Origin: Coenobita brevimanus
Taxonomy: Eukaryota > Arthropoda > Malacostraca > Decapoda > Coenobitidae
Assembly: GCA_032717465.1 (NCBI GenBank)
Contig: CM064690.1
Span: 14,428,175-14,492,174, forward strand
DNA: 64,000 nucleotides
Direction: 5' to 3'
Below, piece after piece: positions 41,776 to 52,674 of this stretch. The notes under the pieces are model-generated. The model searched no databases. It had not been told where the DNA came from and worked only from the letters and a program-made list of their open reading frames with translations. The position numbers and the translations under genes were made by a program. How positions within the stretch are numbered: the first letter of the stretch is position 1; each line of letters starts with the position of its first letter.

Positions 41776-43052
41776 GTTAACTCAGTTAAAGAATTCTGGG
41801 AACTCTCAAGGGTGGACACTAGACCAATTGACTGAATATTTAAAGACTCCTTTTTGTTCACATCACGCTGTCTCCTGAAACATTTCCCCGTAGTATGACC
41901 AAGCATACAACAATAAGTACATTTACATTTCTGAAATCTAGAGGTGAAGCTGGTATTTACTTCCTGAGAAACATCATCTTTATTCTCATTCCTGTTACCT
42001 GTACTCTGAGTAGAGGCAACGTACTTACTCTCAGCTTTCCTTTTTTCTCTAGAATATCTCTTGTGAGTGAGAACATATTCATCAGCTAAAACTGCAGCAT
42101 CAGACAAATTATCTATTCTTCTCTCATCAAGATATAGGCTTACATCTTTACTAATACACCTTTTGAAGTCCTCCAGCAAAATCATCTGCTTAAATTTACC
42201 GAAATCTGAATCCACATTCTTAGAATTTAACCACTGCTCTAACAGATCTTCTTTGATTTTTGCATACTCAACATGGGATTGCTTACCTTGCTTGTAAGTT
42301 GTCCTAAATTTTACTTTATAGGCTTCAGGAACAAGCTCATAGGCCTTAAGAATCAAGCTCTTAACTACATCATAATTATCAGATTGATCCTGAGGCAAAG
42401 ATGCATAAGTTACTTGAGCTTTACCGGTGAGAACAGTTTGAAGGAGTACTGGCCAATACTTTTTGGGCCAATTAAAACCTGTAGCTACCCTCTCAAACAA
42501 CTGAAAATACTTTGTTAAATCAGATTCATTAAAAGGAGGGACAAGTCGAACATTTTTAGCCACATCAAAATCATCAGAGCTAGATGATCCAGTTCCACCT
42601 TGTTTCATGCGATACTCATGGTCTGCCTGAATCCAAGCTAGTTCAATTTGTGCCTGAGCCTGTATCTGTGCCTCCTGAATCCGAGCCTGAGATTCAGCCT
42701 CCTTAGCATTTGCTTGAAATTCAGCCTCCTTAACACAAGCCTCCTTAGCCTGAGACTCAGCCTCCTTAGCACGTGCTTGAAATTCAGCTTCCTTCACACG
42801 AGCCTCCTGCAGGGCTAGCTGTAACTTAGCTAATTCAATCTGCGTTTGCTCATTTGGAGGAGTTACATTAAACAAGCTTTTATTAATCATGCCAACAATT
42901 TGATCTTTAGAATGATGAGAGCGAACAGCAATTCCCAATTGTTGAGCAACAAGCTTAAGTTCATTCTTTGTTCTGTTTTCTACATCACACACTGTTTGCA
43001 CATTTGACAAAAAATCTTTGGCTTCATCAAGTGTAGTAATAGTAGACATCAT
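41763..43052 (-). CDS. Gag-like protein of the LTR element
   Basis: Tandem ATGs at 43052 and 43049 give 428-429 residues; the frame is open 9 codons further upstream but without ATG. The N-terminal third has a helical, coiled-coil-like array of 14-residue repeats built on KEAEFQARAKEAESQ. A SCAN/retrotransposon-gag-like helical domain follows (KYFQLFERVATGFNWPKKYW ... QWLNSKNVDSDFGKF). A zinc knuckle CTYCCMLGHTTGKC (C-X2-C-X4-H-X4-C) sits about 50 residues from the end. Such proteins package element RNA into particles. The stop overlaps the pol frame by a few bases. The frame is undamaged. Confidence 0.88.
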   Translation of the reverse strand: MMSTITTLDEAKDFLSNVQTVCDVENRTKNELKLVAQQLGIAVRSHHSKDQIVGMINKSLFNVTPPNEQTQIELAKLQLALQEARVKEAEFQARAKEAESQAKEACVKEAEFQANAKEAESQARIQEAQIQAQAQIELAWIQADHEYRMKQGGTGSSSSDDFDVAKNVRLVPPFNESDLTKYFQLFERVATGFNWPKKYWPVLLQTVLTGKAQVTYASLPQDQSDNYDVVKSLILKAYELVPEAYKVKFRTTYKQGKQSHVEYAKIKEDLLEQWLNSKNVDSDFGKFKQMILLEDFKRCISKDVSLYLDERRIDNLSDAAVLADEYVLTHKRYSREKRKAESKYVASTQSTGNRNENKDDVSQEVNTSFTSRFQKCKCTYCCMLGHTTGKCFRRQRDVNKKESLNIQSIGLVSTLESSQNSLTELTEPA

Positions 43053-43133
43053 GAATAAATCACAGTCACAAAATATCAAGCAATATCCTTATGATAATAT
43101 CCTGAATATCCTGATAAGAGGTCGCCAAATTTA

Positions 43134-43929
43134 TGTTACGGAACAGAGAAAGATAATGTACACTTTAAGTGAGAATACTAAAAATCACTACTGTCCCGTA
43201 AAGTTCCAGGTTCAAAACAAAAGAGTTAGGTAAAATTACAAGTTAAAGTTTAATGCTTAAACTAACAACAAAACACTCAGGACTCGTAAGGATAATGTAA
43301 TGGCAAAAACAGGTTAAATATATGGTTAACTGCAATAGCCTCTATTAACACAAAATTAGCAAGAGTAAATTTATCTAAGTCAGCCCTGATAAAATGAAAA
43401 TACACTGGGTAATGCTCAGTTAATGCAAGATAAATTATTACAGATACAAACTATTATTAATAATGGCTGACAATAAGAACTTTACATTAATTACAAAAAC
43501 CTCACTAGGCCTACAAATTAACAACTTATGCTATACAGTACAAGAACAAAATGCAACAACAGTTATACTCAAATTACACACAGCTGCTAGATGATTGGAG
43601 ACTTCCTGAGCACTCACAATAATAACAACTGTACAGGGGAGGACAGAGATGTGAGCAAAATGAGGAGTAGATCTAAGTGGCAATGATGCAGAGACTGAGC
43701 TCATTATATAGGGGCCGGCAGAGCTTGATACAACTTGTAAGAAGGACGTGCAAATGAAGCCATAGGGGACAAAGAGCTGGCAATCCTACTCTGAACAACA
43801 GAAAGGACGACTTACTCTACTATAACGGTAGAATGGGGGAACTGAGGCAGAACACGCTCGTGATCAAACATGCAGCATACTGTGCGTTAAAATTACACAA
43901 AGGATGATGAAATCATAGGCTATGTAACA
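43134..43929 (-). repeat. 5' LTR (796 bp)
   Basis: Partner of 38464-39259; it would drive transcription leftward. A TATA-like TCATTATATAGG (plus strand, about 43711) lies inside; on the coding strand it reads CCTATATAATGA, a plausible core promoter. Confidence 0.93.
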
Positions 43930-46866
43930 ATAGCTACATGGAATGTAAGGGGTGCAAATGATGAGGTGAAAGAAAGACAGATTGTCCAGGTGCTAGAGGG
44001 TGAAAAAGTAGCTGTATGTGGGTTAACTGAAACTAAGTGGAGAGGTGAGAGTGTGAGAGAATGGGAGTATGGATGGGGTGTATGTGCAGGAGTAGGTGAG
44101 AATGAGAGGGCAAAAAAAGGAGTGTGTACTGTTGTGAGTAACAGATAGAAGGAGAATATAAGAGAGTATGGATCAGTTGGGTCAAGGATTGTATGGGTAA
44201 GATTGAAAGTTGAACTACAAATGTGGGTGATTGTGTGTGTATACGCCAATGCAAGATCATGCAAGCAAAGTGAGAGAGGAGTTCTGGACAAATGTGGAAG
44301 TGTGCATGGAAAAATTTGAAAGGAATGAGAGAGTGTTTTTGATTGGAGATGTGAATGGTAAAGTTGGGAATGTGAAGGTAGATGGAGTAGTTGGTGAGTG
44401 GGGTGTGCCTGCAGAGATGGATGACAATGGCATTGCTTTATTGGACATTTGTGCTGGGAGGGGGTTGGTGATAGCTAATACCCTCTTCAGGCACAAAATG
44501 ATACACAGGTGTACGCGGCAATTGATGAGAAGGGTGGGTGGTGATTGATTATGTGTGTATGGATGAAAGGATGGGAAGATGTGTATTGGATGCAGGAGTA
44601 TGTAGGGGTTGGGGGAGTGGACTTTCAGACCAGCACTTGGTGATGGTCAGAATTAAAGTCCAAATAAAATGGAAAAATAAAAGAAGGGAAGGATGGGAAA
44701 AATGAGTAGTTGCAAGGAGAGTGGCAAGGTTAGAAGAGGATGAGAAAATGGCAGAATATAAGAGAGAAGTTGTGGAACGATTGGGTAATTATGCATTGGA
44801 GCAGATGGGGGATGTGGAAGGTGTGTGCAGGATATTCGCAGAAGAAATCTGTGCAGCATGTGATGTGGTGTGTGGGGTGAAGAAAAGACGAAAAGGGGTG
44901 CAGGGAACAGCATGGTGGAATGAGGAGGTGAGAGAGGCTGTGGCACAAAAGAAGAAAGCATATAGTGAGTGGATGAGAAACGGGGGCATGGAAGAAGTTG
45001 AGAGATGGAAGAGAGTTATATGTAGAGAGGAAAAGAGAGGTGAAAAAATTAATGAGAGAGAGTAAGAAGAGAGTGGATGAGGAATTTGGAAGAAACTTGA
45101 GTGTGAAGTGGAGGGAGTATAAGACAGTGTTATGGAATGAGGTAAAGCAGGGTAGACAGGATGCCAAAGAAGTTAGCTGGGGAGTGAAAGATAAAAATGG
45201 TAGATCACTAGTGGAGAAGGGAGAAAATGTGAGAAGATGGAGAGAACACTTTAAAGAATTTTTGAACATAGAGAATGAAAGTAATGCAAGTATAAGTGGC
45301 TGGAGAATGGCTGGGAGGAGGAGGGTTGTGAGAAGAGAGGAAGAAATCAGTAGGATGGAAGTTATGGAAACGACGAAGAGACTTGAAATGGGGAATGCCC
45401 CAGGAATTGATGGAGTGTCTGGTGAAATGCTGAAGCAGGGGGGAGAGATAGTAGTAGAATGGGTGTGGAAGATATGCAGATTGGCCTGGGAGGAAGGTAG
45501 AGTCCCAAGGATTGGAGGTCAGGTATAATTATTCCCCTGTTTCACAGAGGCATTTGTCTTCTGAGTGTAATAGGAAAAGTATATGGTAGGATACTTATTG
45601 ACAGAGTTTGGAAATAACAGAGGAATTAGTTGAGGAAGAACAGGGAGGTTTTAGGAAGGGAATAGGTCGTGTAGATCAGATATTCATTCTTAGATCTTTA
45701 GTGGAAAAGTTTCTAGAGAAAGGAAGGAAGTTGTATGTAGCCTTCATGGATTTGGAGGAAGCATATAACAGGGTAGATAGACAAGGATTGTGGAAAGTAT
45801 TAAGAATATATGGAGTAGATGGGAAGTTGTTGAAGGCTGTGAAGAGTATGTATGAGGGTGCTAAGGCTGCAGAGCATGTGGTTAGTGAACTAAGTGAATT
45901 TTTCTGTTTGAAGGTTGGATTGAAACAGGGATGTGTCATGTCTCCATGTTTGTTCAGTCTGTATATTGATGAGGTTATAAAAGAGATACAAGGTAGGGCT
46001 GTGGATGTTGGAGTTGCCTTAATGAGAGAGGATAGTGTTTGGAAACTCCCTGTACTGTTGTTTGCAGATGATACTGTGTTGTTAAGTGAAGATGAAGGGG
46101 AGCTTCAAGGCTTGGTGGATGAGTTTGGGAGTTGTGTAAGAAACAGAATCTAAAAGTGAAATTAGGGAAAAGTAAAATTATGGTCTTCGAGAGAAGCGAA
46201 GTCAGTGAATGTACCGTGAGGCTGGACGAGGAGGAAATGGAAAATGTGTGTGTGTTTAAGTACGAGTACTTGGGTAGTGTGATGAGTAAGGATGGAAGTT
46301 TAGAGGGTGAAGTGGTTGAAAGGGAAGAAAGGTTGCTGGTTCCTTGAAGGCAGTGACAAAAAACAGGGAAGTGAGCATGGAAGGGAAAAAACTACTGCAT
46401 GACAGTATTGTGTTACCAACTTATGACGTATGGAAGTGAAGCTTGGATGTTGTTGGAGGGACAGAGTCAAGAGTGAGAGCAATGGAAATGATTTATTTGA
46501 GAGGAGGCTGTGGAGTCACATGGAGAGACTGACCGACAAATGAGGATGTGAAGGAGCATTGTGGTGTGGATGTGGATGTGATAGGAAGCGTTAAGAGAAA
46601 CTTACTGAGGTGGTTTGGCCATGTGGAGAAGATGGAGATTGAGAGACTGACAAGGAGAGTGTATGTGAGTGAAGTGGATGGGGGGAGAGGGAGGGGAAGG
46701 CCAAGGATGGAGATCGAGGGATGGAGTGGAGAGATATATGAGAGGGGGTGGGTATGAGCAGGGCGGAGGACAATGAAATGGCGGGGGACAGAGCGACGTG
46801 GAGGCGCTTTGTTTGTGGCCACTCCTTATGGGATTAAGGTGTCTGTCAGTAGATAGATAGATAGGT
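43930..46866 (+). mobile_element. LINE-B copy 4, main part (after the LTR element)
   Basis: Continues the ORF: ATWNVRGANDEVKERQIVQ, GLTETKWRGESVREWEYGW (endonuclease), a deletion near 44540 at GGELNERK, SDQHLVMVRI, linker at 44721-45065, RT NAPGIDGVSGEMLKQGG, FMDLEEAYNRVDRQG, GLKQGCVMSPCLF, LLFADDTVLLSEDEGE (46050), then [11 protein letters not shown] (46610) and a TAGATAGATAG tail at 46850-46863. Several stops and small indels. Confidence 0.9.
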
Positions 46867-46889
46867 TTTATGCAAGTCATTCCAATGTA

Positions 46890-47188
46890 CATGGGGTTAG
46901 TTTGTCCATTTTACAAGCTGACTCCTTCCTGCATACTAAAGACCCCTCTGTGACCACAACTAGGGTACAGATAATTGTAATTCCTAATGGCACAGGCAAA
47001 TATTTTGAAATGGTGATAAAAGAAGAGAGCGATAATAAACAGGTTTAAAGGCATAGATAATTGAGCATACCTAAGTGTCATCTTAAGAGAACAAAATTTA
47101 CCTCTCTCTCTCTCTCTTGTGATAATAAACAGGTTTAAAGGCATAGATAATTGAGCATAGCTAAGTGTCACCTAAAGAGAACAAAATT

Positions 47189-47232
<44 letters not shown>

Positions 47233-47363
47233 CCTTTCCAAGGTGAATTTATTCACCATCATAAAATGCATTTGTACTGGCAGAGAACATAAAATCTAAT
47301 GGACAGAAATGAAGGTTTGCTTTGTTGGATAAAATTTCGGCTTCTGCAATTGACATATATTTA
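46890..47363. other. Spacer with 90-bp duplication and (TC)n
   Basis: A ~90-bp segment (GATAATAAACAGGTTTAAAG ... CCTCTCTC) starts at 47031 and again at 47121; both copies end in (TC)n, the second expanded to 47192-47228. The rest shows no feature. Confidence 0.8.
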
Positions 47364-47518
47364 CACTCAATCCTCATAAATTGCGACAATTTTGGTCTGG
47401 ATCACTGCTGTGATTTACGAATTCCGTGATTTATGAATAATAACTCTTATGTGAAAAATTAATTTGGGTCTGGACTTTGGCCAACCCGCCCCCACAGCAC
47501 CCTACCTACACCTATCTA

Positions 47519-48901
47519 CAGTGCTCGTCAGAAGTATCGAGGCCCTGCGTCCCTCCTAAGAAACAAACCTTTCAACGTTGAAAAAACATATAAATAATGC
47601 ATTTTATTTACTTTTAGTCCTTCATGTTTCTTCACGGACCTGAGACGTCTTGGAAGTGAAAGGGCGAGGCTCCTGAGGTGCTGGAGGGATATTTTGTCCC
47701 AGGAGTCACGAATGGCGGCTTCCAACTTAGGCAGAGAGCTCACGTCCTTCCCTTGGGGACTCTTCTTTACGAGGTACCAGAGGTTTTCAATCGGGTTGAG
47801 GTCTGGGCTATTTCCTGGCCAGTCTTTCATGAGCGATACCTCGCAGTCACGAAGCCAATTGGTGACCGATTTGGCCTTGTGAGCAGGTGCACCGTCCTGC
47901 TGAAACACTCGTGCACCTGTTAGCTCGAATGAGTCTGGTAAATGATTACACAGAAGCTCCAGGTAAACATCCTGATTCACTCTAACATTCTTGGGAAGTA
48001 CAACAAGCTTCCCCAAACCTTGACCAGAGAAATAAGCCCATACCATGAGTGAATCAGGATGTTTAACTGTGCTTTCTACATACCGTGGGTCAAGTGGGTC
48101 ACTATCATTGCGTCGATACACACGTGCTCCTCTGTTACAGGTAACACTGAATGTTGCCTCATCAGACCATAACACTGACAACCATTGCTCCTCACCCCAG
48201 TTTAGATATTTATTAGCAAAGGCAAGCCTATGAATTTTCTGGCTCTTGGTGAGAAGAGGCTTTCTCACATGCCTGTGACTTGTGTAACCAAGTTCATGGA
48301 CCCTACGAGACACTGTTCTCACAGACACCTCACCAAACACTTCCGGGTTGCTCTCCTTTATTTTCCTTGCACTCACACGAGGATTAAACTCCACTGCACG
48401 TTTTAAAACATTAACAGACCTTGGGGAAGTTTTCCTAGGCCTACCAGACCGCGGTTTCTTTGCGGGAACTTCACCACTGTTTTCCAACCGAAACCGCGCA
48501 CACCAGCAACTCACTGTCAATTGTGCCACACCAACCAATTCACTAATTTCCTTTGTCTGGTGGCCTGCCTTCTTTAGAGCAATGATCTGGGATATGATTT
48601 CACTCGATAGTTCACGGGTAGGGGCCATAACAAAGTGGTGAAGGCCAAAACACTGTGGGACACTCGGTAAAAAATTGCGCAATTTGAGAGGGAGACGCGG
48701 CGGAGTTCCTCTCTCTCAGGCAGCCCGTGGGCGAATGAGGCGGGAACCAACCAGTGCGTTGGAAGGTCTCAGGCTAACATGACGTCATGCTAGCGCCGCA
48801 AACTTGTGGCTCAATTTTTACCCCCTGAAATGGATGATTCTTTTTTGGCCATAAGTATTGTGCACCCGGCAGTAGGCGCTCGATAATTTTGACGAGTACT
48901 G
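47519..48901 (-). mobile_element. Complete Tc1-like transposon (1383 bp)
   Basis: Inverted ends CAGTGCTCGTCAGAAGTATC and CAGTACTCGTCAAAATTATC (right, complemented), about 24 of 30 positions matching. TA duplications lie at 47517-47518 and 48902-48903. It contains one uninterrupted transposase gene. Length and structure are those of an autonomous Tc1/mariner element. Confidence 0.92.
47528..48628 (-). CDS. Tc1-like transposase, apparently intact
   Basis: Starting at ATG 48628 (MAPTRELSSEI) gives 366 residues; the frame is open 18 codons further upstream but only with TTG. The N-terminus has two helix-turn-helix units (KAGHQTKEISELVGVAQLTV and SARKIKESNPEVFGEVSVRT) separated by a basic GRPRKT hook. 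The catalytic domain has LWSDEATFSV, FQQDGAPAHKAKSV and WPGNSPDLNPIENLW. These give Asp, Asp and Glu, with 35 residues between the second Asp and the Glu. The C-terminus is basic and its last codons (GPRYF) lie inside the terminal repeat, with the stop only 9 bp from the element end. No stop or frameshift was seen. Confidence 0.92.
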   Translation of the reverse strand: MAPTRELSSEIISQIIALKKAGHQTKEISELVGVAQLTVSCWCARFRLENSGEVPAKKPRSGRPRKTSPRSVNVLKRAVEFNPRVSARKIKESNPEVFGEVSVRTVSRRVHELGYTSHRHVRKPLLTKSQKIHRLAFANKYLNWGEEQWLSVLWSDEATFSVTCNRGARVYRRNDSDPLDPRYVESTVKHPDSLMVWAYFSGQGLGKLVVLPKNVRVNQDVYLELLCNHLPDSFELTGARVFQQDGAPAHKAKSVTNWLRDCEVSLMKDWPGNSPDLNPIENLWYLVKKSPQGKDVSSLPKLEAAIRDSWDKISLQHLRSLALSLPRRLRSVKKHEGLKVNKMHYLYVFSTLKGLFLRRDAGPRYF

Positions 48902-48949
48902 TAGGCACCATCAAACACAAACATACAAATTTAGGAATATTCAATCTAT

Positions 48950-49566
48950 CTATGTATCTATTGCCAGACGCCTCAATCCCGTTTGGGGTGGCCACAAACA
49001 AATTGCCTCCACGTCGCCCTGTCCCCCACCACATCACTGCCCCGTTCCCAACTCACACCCCTCTCTCTCATATACCTCTCCACCCCATCCCTCCATCTCA
49101 TCCTCGGCCTCCCCCTCCCTCTTCCCCCCTCCACCTCACTCACATACACTCTCTTCGTCAGTCTTTCACCCTCCATCCTCTCCACATGACCAAACCACCT
49201 CAGTGTATTCCTCCTATGCTTCCTATCACATCCACATCCACACCCACACCACAACGCTCCTTTATATCCTCATTTGTCAGCCTGTCTCTCCACATAACTC
49301 CACAGGCTTCTCTTAAATAACTCATTTTCACTGCTCTCACTCTTGACTTGTTTCCTTCCAGCAATGTCCAAGCTTCACTTCCATACGTTAGAGTTGGTAT
49401 CACAATGCTGTCATGCAGTAACTTTTTCACTTCCATGCTCACTTCCCTGCTTCTTATCACTGCTTTCAAGGAACCAGCAACCTTTCTTCCCTGCTGTACC
49501 CTTTCAGGCACTTCACCCTCCAAACTTCCATCCTTACTCATCACACTACCCAAGTACTTAAAAGTA
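48950..49566 (-). mobile_element. LINE-B copy 5, 3' part
   Basis: The minus strand reads the C-terminus of the LINE-B protein ([54 protein letters not shown]), ending in a TATC/TAGA tail at about 48945-48962. It is interrupted at the TA at 49565-49566 by Tigger 2. Confidence 0.9.
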
Positions 49567-52500
49567 CAGTAATCACTCTAATATCCGGACGCCCAATAAC
49601 CGAACATCCCCACTAACCGAACCTTATCGTCCTGGGATCAAACATTCCCAAAATGGTCCGAAAATCCAAAAAAATTGGAAAAAAAACCGATTTTTTGCCG
49701 TCCGTAATTTGAACTTGTGCGCCGCGTGAGAGCATTGTTTTGGTTCGTCATTCCTCCGACGTCCGATAGAGCGCTCGCTGCATCCTCCCCACTTCCCGCC
49801 TGTCTCTCACCGCGACTGGACCTGCGCTCTTCGTAATGGCTGCCCACGTGCTCGCTTTGTGGTGGTGCCGTACTTGCTGCAAGGCCTCCTGCTGCTCTCT
49901 GCCCTACTCTTAGTGTGTGTGATGATGGCCCCGCCTCCTGAGAAAAGGAAGAGAGTGGTGTTGACTCTGGAGAAGAAACGGGAGATATTGGAGAAGGTTG
50001 ATGCGGGTTGGTCTTCCTCTCGCATTCTCCGCGAGTTCAACCTGGCCCGGTCGACTTTGTTTGATATCAAGCGTTCCCGAGACAAGCTCATGCAGTACAC
50101 GGCTGACTTCTCGTCGAGAAGCAAACGCAACGTGGAGAGGAAGGTTATGTTTACTCCCAAGTATGCAGAGATCGACCGCTCCACGTTGATTTGGTATCGA
50201 CAGCAACGTGCAGCTGGTGTGATGGTACGTGGAACGGAGCTGAAGGCTGCTGCTGAGAAGTTTGCAAGGCTTCACGACGCCCTAGACTTCAAGGCATCCG
50301 AGGGTTGGCTCTTCGCGCTCAAGTTGCGACATGGCCTTACTAACCGTAGCACATGGCGAAGCATTGGACGCTAACGAGGGATGGAGTGGACGAGTTTCGG
50401 CACAAGGTGAAAGGCTTGATCGACAGGGAGGGCCTCACTCTCGGTCAAGTCTATAACGCTGACGAAACTGGCCTATTCTATCGCTCGGGTGCCAACGAAC
50501 ACTCTCGCCGATGAGACGGAGAAGCGTGTACCTGGCCGCAAGCTTTCTAAGGAACGGATATCTGCTTTGTGTTGTGCCAATGCTAACGGCATGCACCGGC
50601 TTAAGCCCGTTATTGTTGGCCGTGCAAAGCAGCCTCGGTGCCTTCGTGGGGTGATGGATGTCCTTCCTGTCATATGGTACCATTCTTTGAAAGCATGGTT
50701 CACAGCTGTGATTTTCAAAGACTGGTTTCACCATCACTTCACAAGGAGGTCATACATTACCAGACGAAGACACTGGGAATTCCTCGCGACCAGGTAAAGG
50801 CTCTCTTCTCCTCGACAATGCACCTGCCCACCCGTGCGACAAGGACTTGGTTGCTGAGAATGGCCGTATTAGGTGCATGTTTCTGCCACCTAATACGACT
50901 GCTCTCATTCAACCAATGGACCAAGGAGTGATCGTGGCAACAAAGCGCCTGTACCGTCGGAAGTTCCTGGACGAGGTGATGGTGGTTCTCGAGGACGAGG
51001 ACGAGCGCAGGGAAGGACGTGACACTCGAGGCAAGCGGACTTTGGAAAACCTTTCGCCGCTACAACATCAAGTCTGCGCTGTACAACTGGGCTAGTGCAT
51101 GGAAGGAAGTCCCTGTGAAAACTCTTGAAAATGGTTGGTCTCGTCTGCTTCTCGGAACAGATGTGGAGTACGATTTCCTAGGGTTTGACGTGGATGACTT
51201 CCATGCACGGCTACGTACGCACGGCGACGATGTTGATGTGGACGATGTTCGTGAGTGGTTGGACGACCACGAGGGCGATCCTGGGTATCAGACGTTGTCT
51301 GATATCGAGATCGCGTCTTCGGTTGCTGGTGTCAGTCCCGAACTTGAAGATTCCGGACGACGTAAGGCGATGATGATGCAGACTCCGCCCAGCAGGACAC
51401 TACTCCAGCCATCCCCAAGCTGAGCGCACTCCGGGAACATCTAGAGTTCGTCCTAGACTACCTGGAACACCCGGACTGCGACAGGGAGATGGGGCCCTTG
51501 GGACTCGTGGAGGAAGTGCGTGCTTTCCGGCAGCGCATCATCAATCGCCAGAATCGTCGGTCCTTGCGTCAGTCAACGATTGACAGTTTTTTCAGGCCCG
51601 TGACCACCGCTGTGCCAAGCCCTGGTTCCACCTCGTTGCCTCCCCAAGACAGGCCCTCATGCTCCGAGCCACAGCCCAGCACATCAGCTACAGTGGAGTC
51701 ACCGCTCGACGTGAGTTTGCGGCTGTCTTCAGAGTCTTCTGTAGTCGGTACGCCATCACCACTACCCACCGATGCACCCCTTGGACTCCTGCCAGTGATA
51801 CTCTCGGGCTCTGACAGTGAATAAACAGCAAGAACTTCTCCACTAGACCACACGGGAATTTTGAGTGTTGTGCAGTGAAAAAAACGGTGTGTTGTGTTAA
51901 GGTTTTCAAGTTGGGAGAAAAGACTAAGTAGAAAAGAAATTTAACGTAACTAACCTTTCTTTGTTTTGGCTTTGGAAACTTAAAAAACTTGGGAAAAGTT
52001 AATGTGCAACACTTAAATTTAATGGAACATTATTTGGACTAAAGTGAACACTGTGAAAAGAACGGACTTCGGGGTGTTAGTGACTAAGTTCAGTGCAAGA
52101 CTTCAGGAAGAGTGTAGTGCAAGTGCTTCAGGAAATCGTTCTTACTGTCAGAGTCCGAGAGGAGGCGGTTATTCATCGAGGTGGCCAGGGACTTGCTGTA
52201 AGTAGCCAAAATGTTTCATGTTGTACTATTTTCCATACTATATTTACCAGAATGTTTCATATTGTATTTTTTCCCATACTATACTTACCAGAAAGTGTCA
52301 TACTGTACTTCTTTCCATACTAAACTTACCTCATGCATGTGCAGTAGGAATGTGTTTTTCAGAGTTCGGTTAGGTTCGGTTAGGTTAGGTTCGGTTAGAG
52401 TCCATAAGTACCAGAATGTTTATTAATGTATGAACATACTTCTAAACCCACATTTTATGTGTCTATTGCATTTATTTCAGTCATTTATGTGCCTTATTGG

Positions 52501-52672
52501 TGTGATTTGGGTGTTAAATAGGTGCTATGCATGTCCGGAGGGAGTTGTATAGGTGTTTCTCTGTGTTAGGGTCCGTAAGTACAAGTCCATAAGCTGGGGC
52601 CCAATATCCGGACAAAACCAATATCCGAACCTACCGATGGCTCTATTGATCCGGATATTGGAGTGATTACTG
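49567..52672 (+). mobile_element. Tigger 2 (pogo-class DNA transposon, 3.1 kb)
   Basis: Inverted ends CAGTAATCACTCTAATATCC and CAGTAATCACTCCAATATCC (right, complemented), at least 23 bp with one mismatch. TA duplications at 49565-49566 and 52673-52674 rejoin the LINE-B sequence (ACTTAAA-GTACTCACATT). It contains a broken CENP-B/DDE transposase. A non-autonomous relative lies at 9431-10259. Confidence 0.93.
49922..51824 (+). pseudogene. Tigger 2 transposase, several frameshifts
   Basis: From ATG 49922 or 49925: an N-terminal HTH (LTLEKKREILEKVDAGWSSS), a CENP-B-type second DNA-binding domain (ASEGWLFALKLRHG), then a frame break at about 50345. The DDE domain retains YNADETGLFYR (first Asp, 50455). 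Shifts near 50500 and 50800 separate this from [10 protein letters not shown] (second Asp) and [16 protein letters not shown] (third Asp, 50905). After another shift the C-terminal part has acidic DDVDVDDVREWLDDH. A later segment (51489-51824) contains QSTIDSFF, which fits the PCNA-interacting (PIP) box known from Pogo transposase. All three catalytic aspartates survive but at least four frameshifts make it inactive. Confidence 0.85.
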
Positions 52673-52674
52673 TA

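Larger units (their letters stand above)
38464..43929 (-). mobile_element. Gypsy-class LTR retrotransposon with integrase-first pol and no RT core
   Basis: Total 5466 bp. Two 796-bp LTRs (38464-39259 and 43134-43929) begin TGTTACGG and end GTAACA as read on the plus strand. The 4-bp target duplication ATAG flanks both sides. Coding is on the minus strand, so the right LTR is the 5' LTR. A candidate primer-binding region (ATTTGGCGACCTC) starts three bases after the 5' LTR. A purine-rich TTTGTGGGGAGC precedes the 3' LTR (39260-39271 complemented). The domain order PR-INT-RNase H is that of the Gmr1 group of Ty3/gypsy elements, in which integrase precedes RT. The copy lies in LINE-B copy 4. Confidence 0.93.

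Noticed and set aside
38464..43929. An endogenous retrovirus
   Set aside because: No envelope frame exists between pol and the 3' LTR (62 bp only); domain order and gag fit a Ty3/gypsy-class retrotransposon.
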